Origin: a virus
Reading direction: 5' to 3' (one strand)
IMG/VR virus record: IMGVR_UViG_3300017783_000066
Location: 1 to 39,796 of that record
DNA length: 39,796 bases
A program made the position numbers and the translations under genes. The notes under the pieces were generated by a model. The model was given only the letters and a program-made list of their open reading frames with translations. It made no database searches and was not told the origin of the DNA. Within the stretch, counting starts at the first letter, position 1, and every line of letters begins with the position of its first letter. Positions 1 to 5,965 of the stretch are shown here, piece by piece.

Positions 1-131
1 GAGGAGTGATATTTAAGTTCATCAAATGTATTGCCATCTGAATTAAATTTTATGGTCTCTAAGTTGTCATACCAACCCAAGTTAGTTTGTTGAAACCCCA
101 TAAATTCTGCTATAAGTTTATTGTCTTTCAT
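1..131 (-). CDS. Small phage protein, 3' end beyond window
   Basis: The reading frame begins at an ATG whose first base is at 131 and runs leftward off the window, so 43 codons are visible. The N-terminus reads MKDNKLIAEFMG. The KLIAEFMG start is one I have seen on small uncharacterised proteins of Bacteroidota phages, but I know no function. The start sits behind CTTTAAATAAA, a leader nearly identical to that of the next gene upstream, which supports this start. It is the most distal visible gene of a leftward operon, five bases after the preceding stop. The gene is incomplete, so length and domains cannot be judged. Confidence 0.7.
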   Translation of the reverse strand, partial: MKDNKLIAEFMGFQQTNLGWYDNLETIKFNSDGNTFDELKYHS

Positions 132-136
132 TTTAT

Positions 137-328
137 TTAAAGTTTTATGTTTCTTTCGTTTTCTGTTTTATACCATTCAACATGAACAACATCATTGTTG
201 AACATATTGTCTGTATCAAAATCTTCCGTAGGAACGTCATAATAATATATTCCATACAACAAACCATTGTTGTTGCCATTTTTAAATGCTCTTTCTTGTT
301 CATAATGAACTGCTAATTTTACAATCAT
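137..328 (-). CDS. Hypothetical protein, 63 aa
   Basis: This is a short acidic protein rich in Asn, Asp and Tyr, with no signal peptide, membrane segment or recognisable motif. The ATG follows the leader AAACTTTAAATAAA, which is repeated before the gene starting at 131, so the start is well supported. It belongs to the tightly packed leftward operon; the upstream gene ends one base before it. The position in an early-type cluster next to an anti-restriction gene suggests a host-takeover accessory role, but that is only context. I do not recognise the family. Confidence 0.65.
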   Translation of the reverse strand: MIVKLAVHYEQERAFKNGNNNGLLYGIYYYDVPTEDFDTDNMFNNDVVHVEWYKTENERNIKL

Positions 329-329
329 T

Positions 330-572
330 TTATTTAAAGTTTATAAATTGTTGGTGTACATACTCTTCAGGATCAGGAGATAGAATATGTACCTCCGAAT
401 CGATAACGCCATCATCGATGACTTTGGTCATTAGGCTTACATCATATCCCGTTGAGTCCATGATCGCTATCTCTTTGGTCTTGTTGTCATTGGTATACTC
501 CCATACCATATAGCTATCCCCATTGTAGGAGATAGCTTTTTCTATGACTTTCGTGTTAACTATTATTTTCAT
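330..572 (-). CDS. Hypothetical protein, 80 aa
   Basis: This small soluble acidic protein has alternating beta-prone and polar stretches (MKIIVNTKVIEKAISYNGDS at the start). There are no cysteines and no membrane segment. The start is one base from the stop of the gene above it and follows an A/T-rich leader ending TTTATAAA, in keeping with the operon. I do not recognise the family and assign no function. Confidence 0.68.
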   Translation of the reverse strand: MKIIVNTKVIEKAISYNGDSYMVWEYTNDNKTKEIAIMDSTGYDVSLMTKVIDDGVIDSEVHILSPDPEEYVHQQFINFK

Positions 573-573
573 T

Positions 574-840
574 TTATAAATTATCTAATGCGTGATCTGT
601 GATCTCATCATAATCATATCCCCACTCTCGGAGAAGTGCATAAAGGTTTTCGTAATAAAATTTTACTCCTTTAGTTTTGTCAGATTCGTGTATCCAAATT
701 GGATTGTTTCCATCTTCAGCAAATCGAATTAGAATTGATTTGTAAAAATTAAGTTCAGCATCCCCTTCCAATTTTACCTCTATCTCTCTGGTTTCGCAGT
801 TAGATATTACTTCAAAGTTGTTTTCTGTTATTGTTTTCAT
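574..840 (-). CDS. Hypothetical protein, 88 aa
   Basis: This acidic soluble protein begins MKTITENNFEVISNCETREI and ends in an acidic, aromatic stretch (LLREWGYDYDEITDHALDNL). The leader is AAATAAATAAA directly before the ATG, typical of Bacteroidota genes without a Shine-Dalgarno. It lies 19 bases after the stop of a 49-residue gene and one base before the next start. No motif is recognisable; a small accessory protein of the early operon is the best description. Confidence 0.68.
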   Translation of the reverse strand: MKTITENNFEVISNCETREIEVKLEGDAELNFYKSILIRFAEDGNNPIWIHESDKTKGVKFYYENLYALLREWGYDYDEITDHALDNL

Positions 841-859
841 TTTATTTATTTTTATATAT

Positions 860-1009
860 TTATTTTAAAGTTTCTTTTATTAATTTTATTTTTAATTCGT
901 TTGATAAATTTTTAGATTTTATAATTTCAACAATAGTATAATATTCGCCATTGTAAAAAATATTGTGTAAAGATTTATATTCGTCTGAGCATTGGTAATA
1001 TTTATTCAT
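860..1009 (-). CDS. Hypothetical protein, 49 aa
   Basis: A complete ATG-to-TAA frame of 49 codons fills the gap between two other operon genes. It begins MNKYYQCSDEYKSLHNIFYN and ends in a Lys/Leu-rich helix (KIKLIKETLK). The ATG is one base from the stop of the preceding gene, the same spacing as between other genes in this operon, which is the main reason to believe it. Without it there would be a 170-base hole in an otherwise gapless operon. No function is apparent. Confidence 0.6.
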   Translation of the reverse strand: MNKYYQCSDEYKSLHNIFYNGEYYTIVEIIKSKNLSNELKIKLIKETLK

Positions 1010-1010
1010 A

Positions 1011-1271
1011 TTATTTAATTTTAAAAATGTTTCCAAAATGATTTACTATCTCGAATGTAGTCTCAATGTTATTTAAATCATCCTTTAGAATCTCTTCTAT
1101 ACTATCATTGGTATATCGCATTACCTTTGTGGTATAAAAGTCCTCAATCGCATCCTCTGATGGATTGGTAGCCATAAACTCTCTGACCATACTTGGCAAA
1201 TCTTTCTTCCAATTCGCCAATTCCCTTTGCTCTCGTTTTTGAAGAAAGCCATGTAAAATTTTGTGTGACAT
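1011..1271 (-). CDS. Hypothetical protein, 86 aa
   Basis: This small charged protein has a basic N-terminus (MSHKILHGFLQKREQRELAN) and a largely helical, acidic middle. There are no cysteines, membrane segments or catalytic motifs. It is the first gene after the ArdC-like gene, and its start lies about 20 bases downstream of the palindrome that ends tRNA-like element A, so that element forms its 5' leader in a longer transcript. The ATG follows AGAAATT with no Shine-Dalgarno. I do not recognise it. Confidence 0.66.
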   Translation of the reverse strand: MSHKILHGFLQKREQRELANWKKDLPSMVREFMATNPSEDAIEDFYTTKVMRYTNDSIEEILKDDLNNIETTFEIVNHFGNIFKIK

Positions 1272-1291
1272 AATTTCTGTTGTTAGTTAGT

Positions 1292-1346
1292 GACAATATT
1301 GTCGATGCGAGAGAGGGAATCGAACCCTCTCATGATCCAATCTCGC
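1292..1346 (-). ncRNA. tRNA-like intercistronic RNA element A
   Basis: Read on the minus strand from 1346, the sequence gives a 5-bp outer stem (GCGAG with CTCGC), an 11-nt linker ATTGGATCATG, a 6-bp stem (AGAGGG with CCCTCT) closed by the 7-nt loop TTCGATT, then ATC and the perfect palindrome GACAATATTGTC (1292-1303). The loop with its closing G-C pair is that of a canonical tRNA T-arm, and the outer stem takes the place of an acceptor stem. The D and anticodon arms are replaced by the linker. The element starts six bases after the ArdC-like gene's stop. Element B repeats the plan with different but compensated stems, so an RNA structure is well supported. Function is unknown. Confidence 0.75.
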
Positions 1347-1352
1347 TAGTGA

Positions 1353-2306
1353 TTACTTACCTTGGATGTAAGCTACAATCTTAGTAGCTTGTTGCATCGC
1401 ATATAGGCATTCTTTTGGCTTATCCTCTAAAGCCTTACACCATCCTTTGATGTAGGCAATGCTATTCTCCTTATCATCTTTTGGATCAAGTCCCAATAAC
1501 CCTGAGATGTACATGGCTGATATCTCTGCAACCAATTCCTCCTTGGCATAGGTGTTATCACCCCAAAAGGATATCTCAGTCAGGGTTTTACGATCCATTC
1601 GATCTTTGTGACCCGTTGAATGGGCTAACTCATGAAACAGTACTTTATAGTAGGAATCTGAATCTACAAACTTATTTAGCTTAGGCATATTCACAGTATC
1701 GGTTTCAACATTGTAAAATGCCCTATCTCCGAACAGATGACATACTACCAATTTACCATCTCGATCCACATAGCTTTTACTCAACTGATCAGCTATCTCT
1801 ATTGGTTTATTGTCAGCAGGAACACCAGCATCCAATACATGAGGAACAATGCCATTGCATTGATCAACATTGTATACTTGCCAATATCGGATTGAAAATG
1901 TTTTACGATATCTTAATTGCCTTTTGCCATTGATTACAATCTTTTCACTTTGATTGATTTTTTTAACGTTTTTTGATGCTACATAACATTCTTTCTTAGC
2001 ATCATAAAATCCTATTGTCCATTTGTAAACATCAGCAGTATTACCAAATTCTCCTGATTTGATTGAACCACCCAATTCTCTACAATGATTTTCCGTTAAC
2101 CATTGGTTATGCTCATAACCCTCAGCCATCATAACTGCATTGAGCATAAATACATTAAACCCTTTGTAGTAGTATTTTTTGTTGTAACTCATAGGTTGAT
2201 TCACATCTCCTGATTTCCATGGCATGAACCATTTCATCCCATCTCGCTTTAGTCCCTCTAAAACGGCATCATTAACTTTCTGAAAAATTTTGTCTTGGTT
2301 TGACAT
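1353..2306 (-). CDS. ardC: ArdC-like anti-restriction protein with zincin domain
   Basis: The 317-residue product has the two-part layout of ArdC-type anti-restriction proteins. Residues about 1-150 resemble the ArdC N-terminal single-strand DNA-binding domain (start MSNQDKIFQKVNDAVLEGLK, with the W-x-x-P-W segment near 26-30 and KGFN near 48). The C-terminal part is a zinc metallopeptidase-like domain with HELAH at 225-229 and a downstream KEELVAE near 255-261 that should supply the third ligand. In plasmids and phages this family protects incoming DNA from host restriction. I chose the ATG at 2306: the frame is open further up to an ATG at 2375, but that stretch is tRNA-like element B, so the extra 23 residues are very probably not translated. 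It sits in the early-type leftward operon, consistent with entry-stage defence. Confidence 0.85.
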   Translation of the reverse strand: MSNQDKIFQKVNDAVLEGLKRDGMKWFMPWKSGDVNQPMSYNKKYYYKGFNVFMLNAVMMAEGYEHNQWLTENHCRELGGSIKSGEFGNTADVYKWTIGFYDAKKECYVASKNVKKINQSEKIVINGKRQLRYRKTFSIRYWQVYNVDQCNGIVPHVLDAGVPADNKPIEIADQLSKSYVDRDGKLVVCHLFGDRAFYNVETDTVNMPKLNKFVDSDSYYKVLFHELAHSTGHKDRMDRKTLTEISFWGDNTYAKEELVAEISAMYISGLLGLDPKDDKENSIAYIKGWCKALEDKPKECLYAMQQATKIVAYIQGK

Positions 2307-2327
2307 ATTTGTTGGTGTTTGTTGTTT

Positions 2328-2382
2328 GACATTATTGTCGATGCCTACCGAGGAATCGAACCTCGGTACATCCAATTAGGCA
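2328..2382 (-). ncRNA. tRNA-like intercistronic RNA element B
   Basis: On the minus strand from 2382 there is an outer 6-bp stem (TGCCTA with TAGGCA), a 10-nt linker ATTGGATGTA, a 6-bp stem (CCGAGG with CCTCGG) closed by TTCGATT, then TC and the near-palindrome GACAATAATGTC. Compared with element A, the loop, the ATTGGAT linker start and the trailing ATCGACAATA are conserved, while most changed stem bases are compensated on the other strand. It begins five bases after the stop of the 38-aa zinc-ribbon-like gene and ends 21 bases before the ArdC-like start. The placement after a stop and before the next start matches element A. Confidence 0.75.
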
Positions 2383-2387
2383 GTTGA

Positions 2388-2504
2388 TTAGTTTTCTAAA
2401 CAGTCCCCACAAATATCGCAATAGTCATGTTCTTCTGCTGTCATTAGTGAATTACATATTTCACAATTCATCACATGGTCATTTTGATTTAATCCGTTTT
2501 GCAT
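2388..2504 (-). CDS. Zinc-ribbon-like miniprotein, 38 aa
   Basis: A complete 38-codon frame starts at 2504 and ends just before tRNA-like element B. It contains CEIC near residues 14-17 and CDICGDC near 29-35, a C-x2-C ... C-x2-C arrangement typical of small zinc ribbons, with a fifth Cys. Such proteins often bind nucleic acid or partner proteins; the family itself is not recognised. The gene is two bases after the stop of the previous gene, in operon order, and its leader is AATT before the ATG. The cysteine spacing makes chance translation unlikely. Confidence 0.68.
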   Translation of the reverse strand: MQNGLNQNDHVMNCEICNSLMTAEEHDYCDICGDCLEN

Positions 2505-2506
2505 AA

Positions 2507-2692
2507 TTATTGTTTTTTTCTGTTGTTATATTCATTAGTTAATACTTGTTGAAATAAGATATTTTCCTCTGTTGAAGCTGACATACTCACAAGGAGACTT
2601 CTTATTTCGATCTCTTCCATAGTCATGTTGTCGACTACCCTTTGGAAAATTTTTCGGTTAAACTCTTGTCTTTCTGTTGTTGAAATTTCCAT
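2507..2692 (-). CDS. Hypothetical protein, 61 aa, first gene of leftward operon
   Basis: The chosen start is the ATG at 2692, giving a 61-residue, mostly helical protein (MEISTTERQEFNRKIFQRVV...). The frame stays open to an ATG at 2785, but the added residues are low-complexity and the 2692 start has the typical AACAATAAA leader. No catalytic motif or membrane segment is present. It is the most promoter-proximal visible gene of the leftward early-type operon. The function is unknown. Confidence 0.66.
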   Translation of the reverse strand: MEISTTERQEFNRKIFQRVVDNMTMEEIEIRSLLVSMSASTEENILFQQVLTNEYNNRKKQ

Positions 2693-3201
2693 TTTATTGT
2701 TGTTTTTAGTGTGTAACGTGCTGAGAGTGAGCAAGTTAGCGTTAGATTCTGTATGTTGTTTGTCTCTCATACTGCTAATATACATAGAATTTATATAAAT
2801 AACTAATAAAGTTTACATGAAGTTATTTGATCCAATGTTGGAAATGTTGTTTTGGGTTACAGTTTGAAGAAAATCATATTGCACAAATCGATTGGACTGA
2901 TCTAGTTTACTTACTTTGATTATTGTTTCTTTTTGGTTTTTGAGGTATTAAGCGAACGAAGTGAGCGTCCCCCAAAGGGATTATTTTTGCGAGATGTCAA
3001 ACAAAATACGGATCGACAAAGGGTGCTCTCCAGTTGACGACCTTGTAACTACCTGATGGTCAGTCAGATAAAACGTCAAAAAATCTGCAATGCACCGATC
3101 ATGCGTTACCCCACCCCTAAGTTTTTTTTTGAGTTTTTTTTTCGGGCCAGCTCGCGTATAGTATAGTATAATACAACAGTTCCGTGTATCTAATAAATTT
3201 G
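2693..3201. other. Divergent intergenic control region
   Basis: About 500 bases separate the leftward operon from the first rightward gene and contain no convincing gene. Visible features are a TAATATACATAG stretch near 2787 that may include the leftward promoter, GAACGAAGTGAG at about 2955, two adjacent long T-tracts each following an AG (about 3120-3142), and a short tandem repeat of GTATA ending in TATAAT (about 3155-3172). The part from 2950 to 3150 has a noticeably higher GC content than its surroundings. The region could hold promoters, an operator or an origin; nothing here proves which. Confidence 0.5.
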
Positions 3202-3209
3202 TATCTTTG
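3202..3209 (+). promoter_or_regulatory. Bacteroidota -7 type promoter box TATCTTTG
   Basis: TATCTTTG matches the Bacteroidota -7 consensus TAnnTTTG. The next gene's ATG begins only four bases after the box, so transcription would start at or very near the start codon and give an essentially leaderless message. No clear TTG element is found at the usual upstream distance. Confidence 0.6.
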
Positions 3210-3212
3210 ATA

Positions 3213-3368
3213 ATGTCTTATAGGCTAGAGTTATACAATAGATTACGAGTAGGGTTTGCATTAGGTTGGTCCTATTACTCTAGAGATATGAAACATGATT
3301 GGTCAGAGTTAAATATATATTTAGGTTTAATAGGTATAACAATAAAAGGATATGAAAAAAATGAGTAG
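3213..3368 (+). CDS. Hypothetical protein, 51 aa
   Basis: A complete frame starts with MSYRLELYNRLRVGFALGWS and ends with KGYEKNE. It is aromatic-rich with a hydrophobic patch (LNIYLGLIGITI) but no clear full membrane helix. It starts right behind an excellent TATCTTTG box, and its last 17 bases overlap the start of the next gene, an arrangement typical of phage operons. This is the first rightward gene after the divergent control region. I do not know its function. Confidence 0.62.
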   Translation: MSYRLELYNRLRVGFALGWSYYSRDMKHDWSELNIYLGLIGITIKGYEKNE

Positions 3369-3561
3369 AGACAACACTATCAGCGATATGGTTGACGGGT
3401 TGTATGTAAAGAACGGCAGGTTAATAAATGGAAGACCTGATAGTATGACGGGTATACAGCAGGCGGCAAATATGAAAAGGATCATTGATAATGATCGTAA
3501 GATTAAGATGATTGCTGATGGTATTGGTCGAGCTGAAATGATGAAGGGTTTGTTTGGATAA
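3352..3561 (+). CDS. Hypothetical protein, 69 aa
   Basis: This small basic, Met-rich protein (MKKMSRDNTISDMVDGLYVK at the start) has a middle reading GRPDSMTGIQQAANMKRI. It could start at 3352 or at the second Met at 3361; the first is preferred because it overlaps the upstream gene more tightly. It has no membrane segment or cysteine. A strong rho-independent terminator follows 28 bases downstream, so this gene closes a two-gene transcription unit. The family is not recognised. Confidence 0.68.
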   Translation: MKKMSRDNTISDMVDGLYVKNGRLINGRPDSMTGIQQAANMKRIIDNDRKIKMIADGIGRAEMMKGLFG

Positions 3562-3588
3562 TTTGTTGGTTAATTATCTTGATTGTGG

Positions 3589-3620
3589 AAAGGCTACTTT
3601 TACTTAGGGTAGCCTTTTTT
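3589..3620 (+). terminator. Rho-independent terminator
   Basis: A 9-bp perfect stem (AAAGGCTAC with GTAGCCTTT) with an 11-base loop is followed by further T residues. It ends the short two-gene unit that begins at 3213 and isolates it from the chaperonin operon. Confidence 0.85.
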
Positions 3621-3663
3621 GCGTTTAAAAACCAACACCTTTTTACAAAAAACTTTGAGATTT

Positions 3664-3935
3664 TAACACCAAAAAAAATATTAATGTTTTTTTAATATAT
3701 ATAAAATAGTTTTTCTATTTTACTACTTTTATTTTCTTGTTATGAAAACCGTTAAAGGTGTTAAAGTTCGACACGGGTAGTGTTAATATTGTGTTAGTTT
3801 TTAGTACTTAACTAACTGATAATCAACACTAGTGTTAGAAATGTTAATTCTTCTCGCATGAGAAAAGTAAAAAAAAATAATAAAAGAAATAAATATATAT
3901 ATAAGTAAAGGGGAAAAAAAACTAACATTCGACAC
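3664..3935. promoter_or_regulatory. Operator-like region with repeated GTGTTA motifs upstream of GroEL
   Basis: This A/T-rich region carries GTGTTA on the plus strand at 3758, 3780, 3791 and 3832, and TAACAC at 3664. The perfect 12-bp palindrome AACACTAGTGTT lies at 3825-3836. TTCGACAC occurs twice, at 3767 and 3928. The clustering just before the chaperonin promoter suggests binding sites for a regulator, possibly phage-encoded. No gene is supported here; a 12-codon frame at 3742-3780 is too short to call. Confidence 0.5.
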
Positions 3936-3942
3936 TTTTATA

Positions 3943-3950
3943 TATATTTG
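3943..3950 (+). promoter_or_regulatory. -7 type promoter box TATATTTG before GroEL
   Basis: TATATTTG fits TAnnTTTG and lies 20 bases before the GroEL start. The leader between them is made of AAATC units ending AAATCAAATG, a leader type also seen before the genes at 17668, 23455, 26164 and 35689. No TTG-type -33 element is evident. Confidence 0.55.
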
Positions 3951-3970
3951 TATAAATCAAATCAAATCAA

Positions 3971-5563
3971 ATGGATAATTCGGGAGGATATTCGCCAAAA
4001 GATTTACATTTTGGCAAGGACGCACAATCAAAACTTATATCGGGTATTACAAAACTATCAAATGCTGTTAAGAGCACATTGGGTCCAATGGGCAGTACAG
4101 TACTTATTGAAAGCCCGCATCACACCCACGGAATAACAGTTACAAAAGATGGGGTTACTGTAGCCAAAAGCATTCAGCTTTTAGATGCGGTAGAGAACCT
4201 ATCGGTACAGATGATGAAAGAGGCGGCAGATCGAACAGCCTCAGAAGCTGGTGATGGTACTACTACGGCAATTGTATTAACAGAGGCGCTTGTAAAGAAG
4301 GGCCTTGAGCTTATTGGGCCAAAGGACAATAAAACCACGATATTGCGTGAAGTAGCTGCGATTAGTGAAGAGGTGATTGAGAAGTTAAAAAAACAATCGA
4401 TACCTGTTACTAAGGAGCTCCTACTTGATGTTGCTACGATATCCTCCAATAATGACCCTGAGATTGGACAGATAATATCTGAGACATATAACCAGGTCGG
4501 TGATAATGGAATCGTAACGGTTGAGAAAAGCCAAACCTCTGATACCACTTTTGAAACTACGCAGGGGATAAAGATTGACCGGGGATACTCAAGCCATCTG
4601 TTTATAAACAACCACAAAAAGGATGAGTGTATACTTGAGGACACATATGTACTAGTTTCTGACTCTGAGATTAATAACATACTTTCTATTGAGAATGTTC
4701 TAAAGCCAATAATTGCCGAGAACAAGAAATTATTAATAGTAGCACCGTGTTCTCAAAACGTAACAAATACGTTGGCGGCTAACGTCATGAAGAACAATCT
4801 GAAACTTTGTACCATTATTCCTCCCAATTTTGGTTACAAACGCCACGAGTTGATGCATGACATCGCTCTTTCAGTAGGTGCTACTTATTTTTCTGAAAGT
4901 ACAGGTGATGACCTGAGCCTTATGACATTCAAAGATTTAGGCATGGCCAAGAAAATTATCGTAGGGAAAGACAGCACGATCATACTCAAGGATGACGACA
5001 AGGTCAGTAAGGATGACATTGACAAAAGGGTTGAGGAGCTGATGGATGCACATAAAATAACAAAGAAAAAAGCCGACAAGGATTTTATAATGTCTCGCAT
5101 CGCGTCACTCACAGGCGGTGTAGGCGTTATCTATGTCGGCGGGAACACTGACCTAGAGCAGAAAGAACTCTATGATCGGGTGGATGATGCTGTGTGTGCA
5201 GTACGATCTGCGATAGTTGAAGGTGTTCTTCCTGGAGGAGGCCTTGCACTGTGGGAGGCAGGTAAAGATATTATATTTTCAAAATCGATCGCTCACGCGA
5301 TTTTAGGTGAGGCTCTTCTAGCTCCTTTAATTCAAATAATTGAGAACGCTGGGGTTGACTGGGCACCTTATGGTGCCGATAAAGGCCACGGACTAGATGT
5401 AAAAACAGGAAAAGAAGGAGATATGATTGAGATGGGAATAATAGATCCTCTGAAGGTTACGCGGACGGCGCTGCAAAATGCTGTGTCTGTCGCCACCACG
5501 ATACTATCAACAAACGCCATTGTTACTATGGCTAGGAGTTATGAGCAAAAAAACATTGAATGA
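3971..5563 (+). CDS. groEL: Phage-encoded GroEL-type chaperonin
   Basis: The 530-residue protein is a group I chaperonin, close to the 548 residues of E. coli GroEL. Motifs appear in the expected order: TLGPMG near 36-41, KDGVTVAK at 59-66, the nucleotide-binding GDGTTTA at 94-100, RVDDAV before GVLPGGGLAL near 418-427, and IDPLKVTR near 490. The Asp residues equivalent to GroEL D52, D87 and D398 are all present, so ATP hydrolysis should be intact. The usual Gly-Gly-Met tail is missing; the protein ends EQKNIE. It is the first gene of an operon with a 56-aa gene and a GroES. Phage GroELs are known in a minority of tailed phages and fold capsid or other virion proteins. Its likely clients here are the capsid and the very large tail proteins, which is inference. 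Confidence 0.95.
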   Translation: MDNSGGYSPKDLHFGKDAQSKLISGITKLSNAVKSTLGPMGSTVLIESPHHTHGITVTKDGVTVAKSIQLLDAVENLSVQMMKEAADRTASEAGDGTTTAIVLTEALVKKGLELIGPKDNKTTILREVAAISEEVIEKLKKQSIPVTKELLLDVATISSNNDPEIGQIISETYNQVGDNGIVTVEKSQTSDTTFETTQGIKIDRGYSSHLFINNHKKDECILEDTYVLVSDSEINNILSIENVLKPIIAENKKLLIVAPCSQNVTNTLAANVMKNNLKLCTIIPPNFGYKRHELMHDIALSVGATYFSESTGDDLSLMTFKDLGMAKKIIVGKDSTIILKDDDKVSKDDIDKRVEELMDAHKITKKKADKDFIMSRIASLTGGVGVIYVGGNTDLEQKELYDRVDDAVCAVRSAIVEGVLPGGGLALWEAGKDIIFSKSIAHAILGEALLAPLIQIIENAGVDWAPYGADKGHGLDVKTGKEGDMIEMGIIDPLKVTRTALQNAVSVATTILSTNAIVTMARSYEQKNIE

Positions 5564-5711
5564 TGACCCTATTTTATCTGAAGAAGACGCAAATATACTA
5601 GCAGAGATAATAGCTAATAAATTAATAATTGAGAAGCTTAGTAAATCAATAAAAGGAAAATCAGTTTTTGGAGTAGTACTTGAGATATTATCTGAATATA
5701 GAAGTTTATGA
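5541..5711 (+). CDS. Small helical protein between GroEL and GroES, 56 aa
   Basis: The frame MSKKTLNDDPILSEEDANIL... overlaps the end of GroEL by 23 bases and its stop overlaps the GroES start (ATGA), so it is translationally locked into the chaperonin operon. It is a charged, helical peptide with no cysteine or membrane segment. I do not recognise it. Its position between the chaperonin and co-chaperonin genes suggests an adaptor or a modulator of the chaperonin, but there is no motif evidence. Confidence 0.72.
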   Translation: MSKKTLNDDPILSEEDANILAEIIANKLIIEKLSKSIKGKSVFGVVLEILSEYRSL

Positions 5712-5965
5712 AACCAATTGGAAAATACGTTGTGATTAAAACCATTGAGGAGGAACTCAAAACCTCTTCGGGATTATTACTTTCTGCGGAGGATGCGAAC
5801 CAGCTTCGGTATAAGAAGGGGAGGATTGTTGAGGTAGGTACTGATGTTGTAGCTATCGATAAGGATAGCCTGATATATTATGATAAGCGCGCGGGATATA
5901 CTATGCTTATTCATGATGAGCCGTATACGATTATTCGTGAGAATGACATTGTTCTTGTCGAATAG
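5708..5965 (+). CDS. groES: GroES-type co-chaperonin
   Basis: The 85-residue product has the GroES ten-stranded fold pattern: an N-terminal strand (MKPIGKYVVIKTIEEELKT), a mobile loop reading SSGLLLSAEDA near 19-29 that should dock onto GroEL, a central KGRIVEVGTD segment, and a C-terminal PYTIIRENDIVLVE matching the GroES ending. It is about twelve residues shorter than E. coli GroES. It caps the phage GroEL ring during folding. Its last 35 bases overlap the convergent regulator gene on the other strand. Confidence 0.88.
   Translation: MKPIGKYVVIKTIEEELKTSSGLLLSAEDANQLRYKKGRIVEVGTDVVAIDKDSLIYYDKRAGYTMLIHDEPYTIIRENDIVLVE

Noticed and set aside
2307-2375. N-terminal extension of the ArdC-like protein to an ATG at 2375
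   Set aside because: The 23 added codons coincide exactly with a covarying tRNA-like hairpin and palindrome; the ATG at 2306 gives the normal ArdC start.
1292-2382. Complete tRNA genes at the two T-arm-like sites
   Set aside because: The D arm, anticodon arm and a 7-bp acceptor stem are missing; only an acceptor-like stem and T-arm are present, so they were described as tRNA-like elements.
2955-2975. GAACGAAGTGAG-type sequence as a hairpin or operator
   Set aside because: Its arms do not pair well as an inverted repeat; such short sequences are common by chance.
3742-3780. 12-codon peptide in the groEL upstream region
   Set aside because: Too short, no coding evidence; it may be incidental within the GTGTTA cluster.
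4174-4725. 183-codon leftward open frame inside groEL
   Set aside because: It is antisense to a clear GroEL gene, has a composition mirroring the sense codons and has no promoter or family resemblance.
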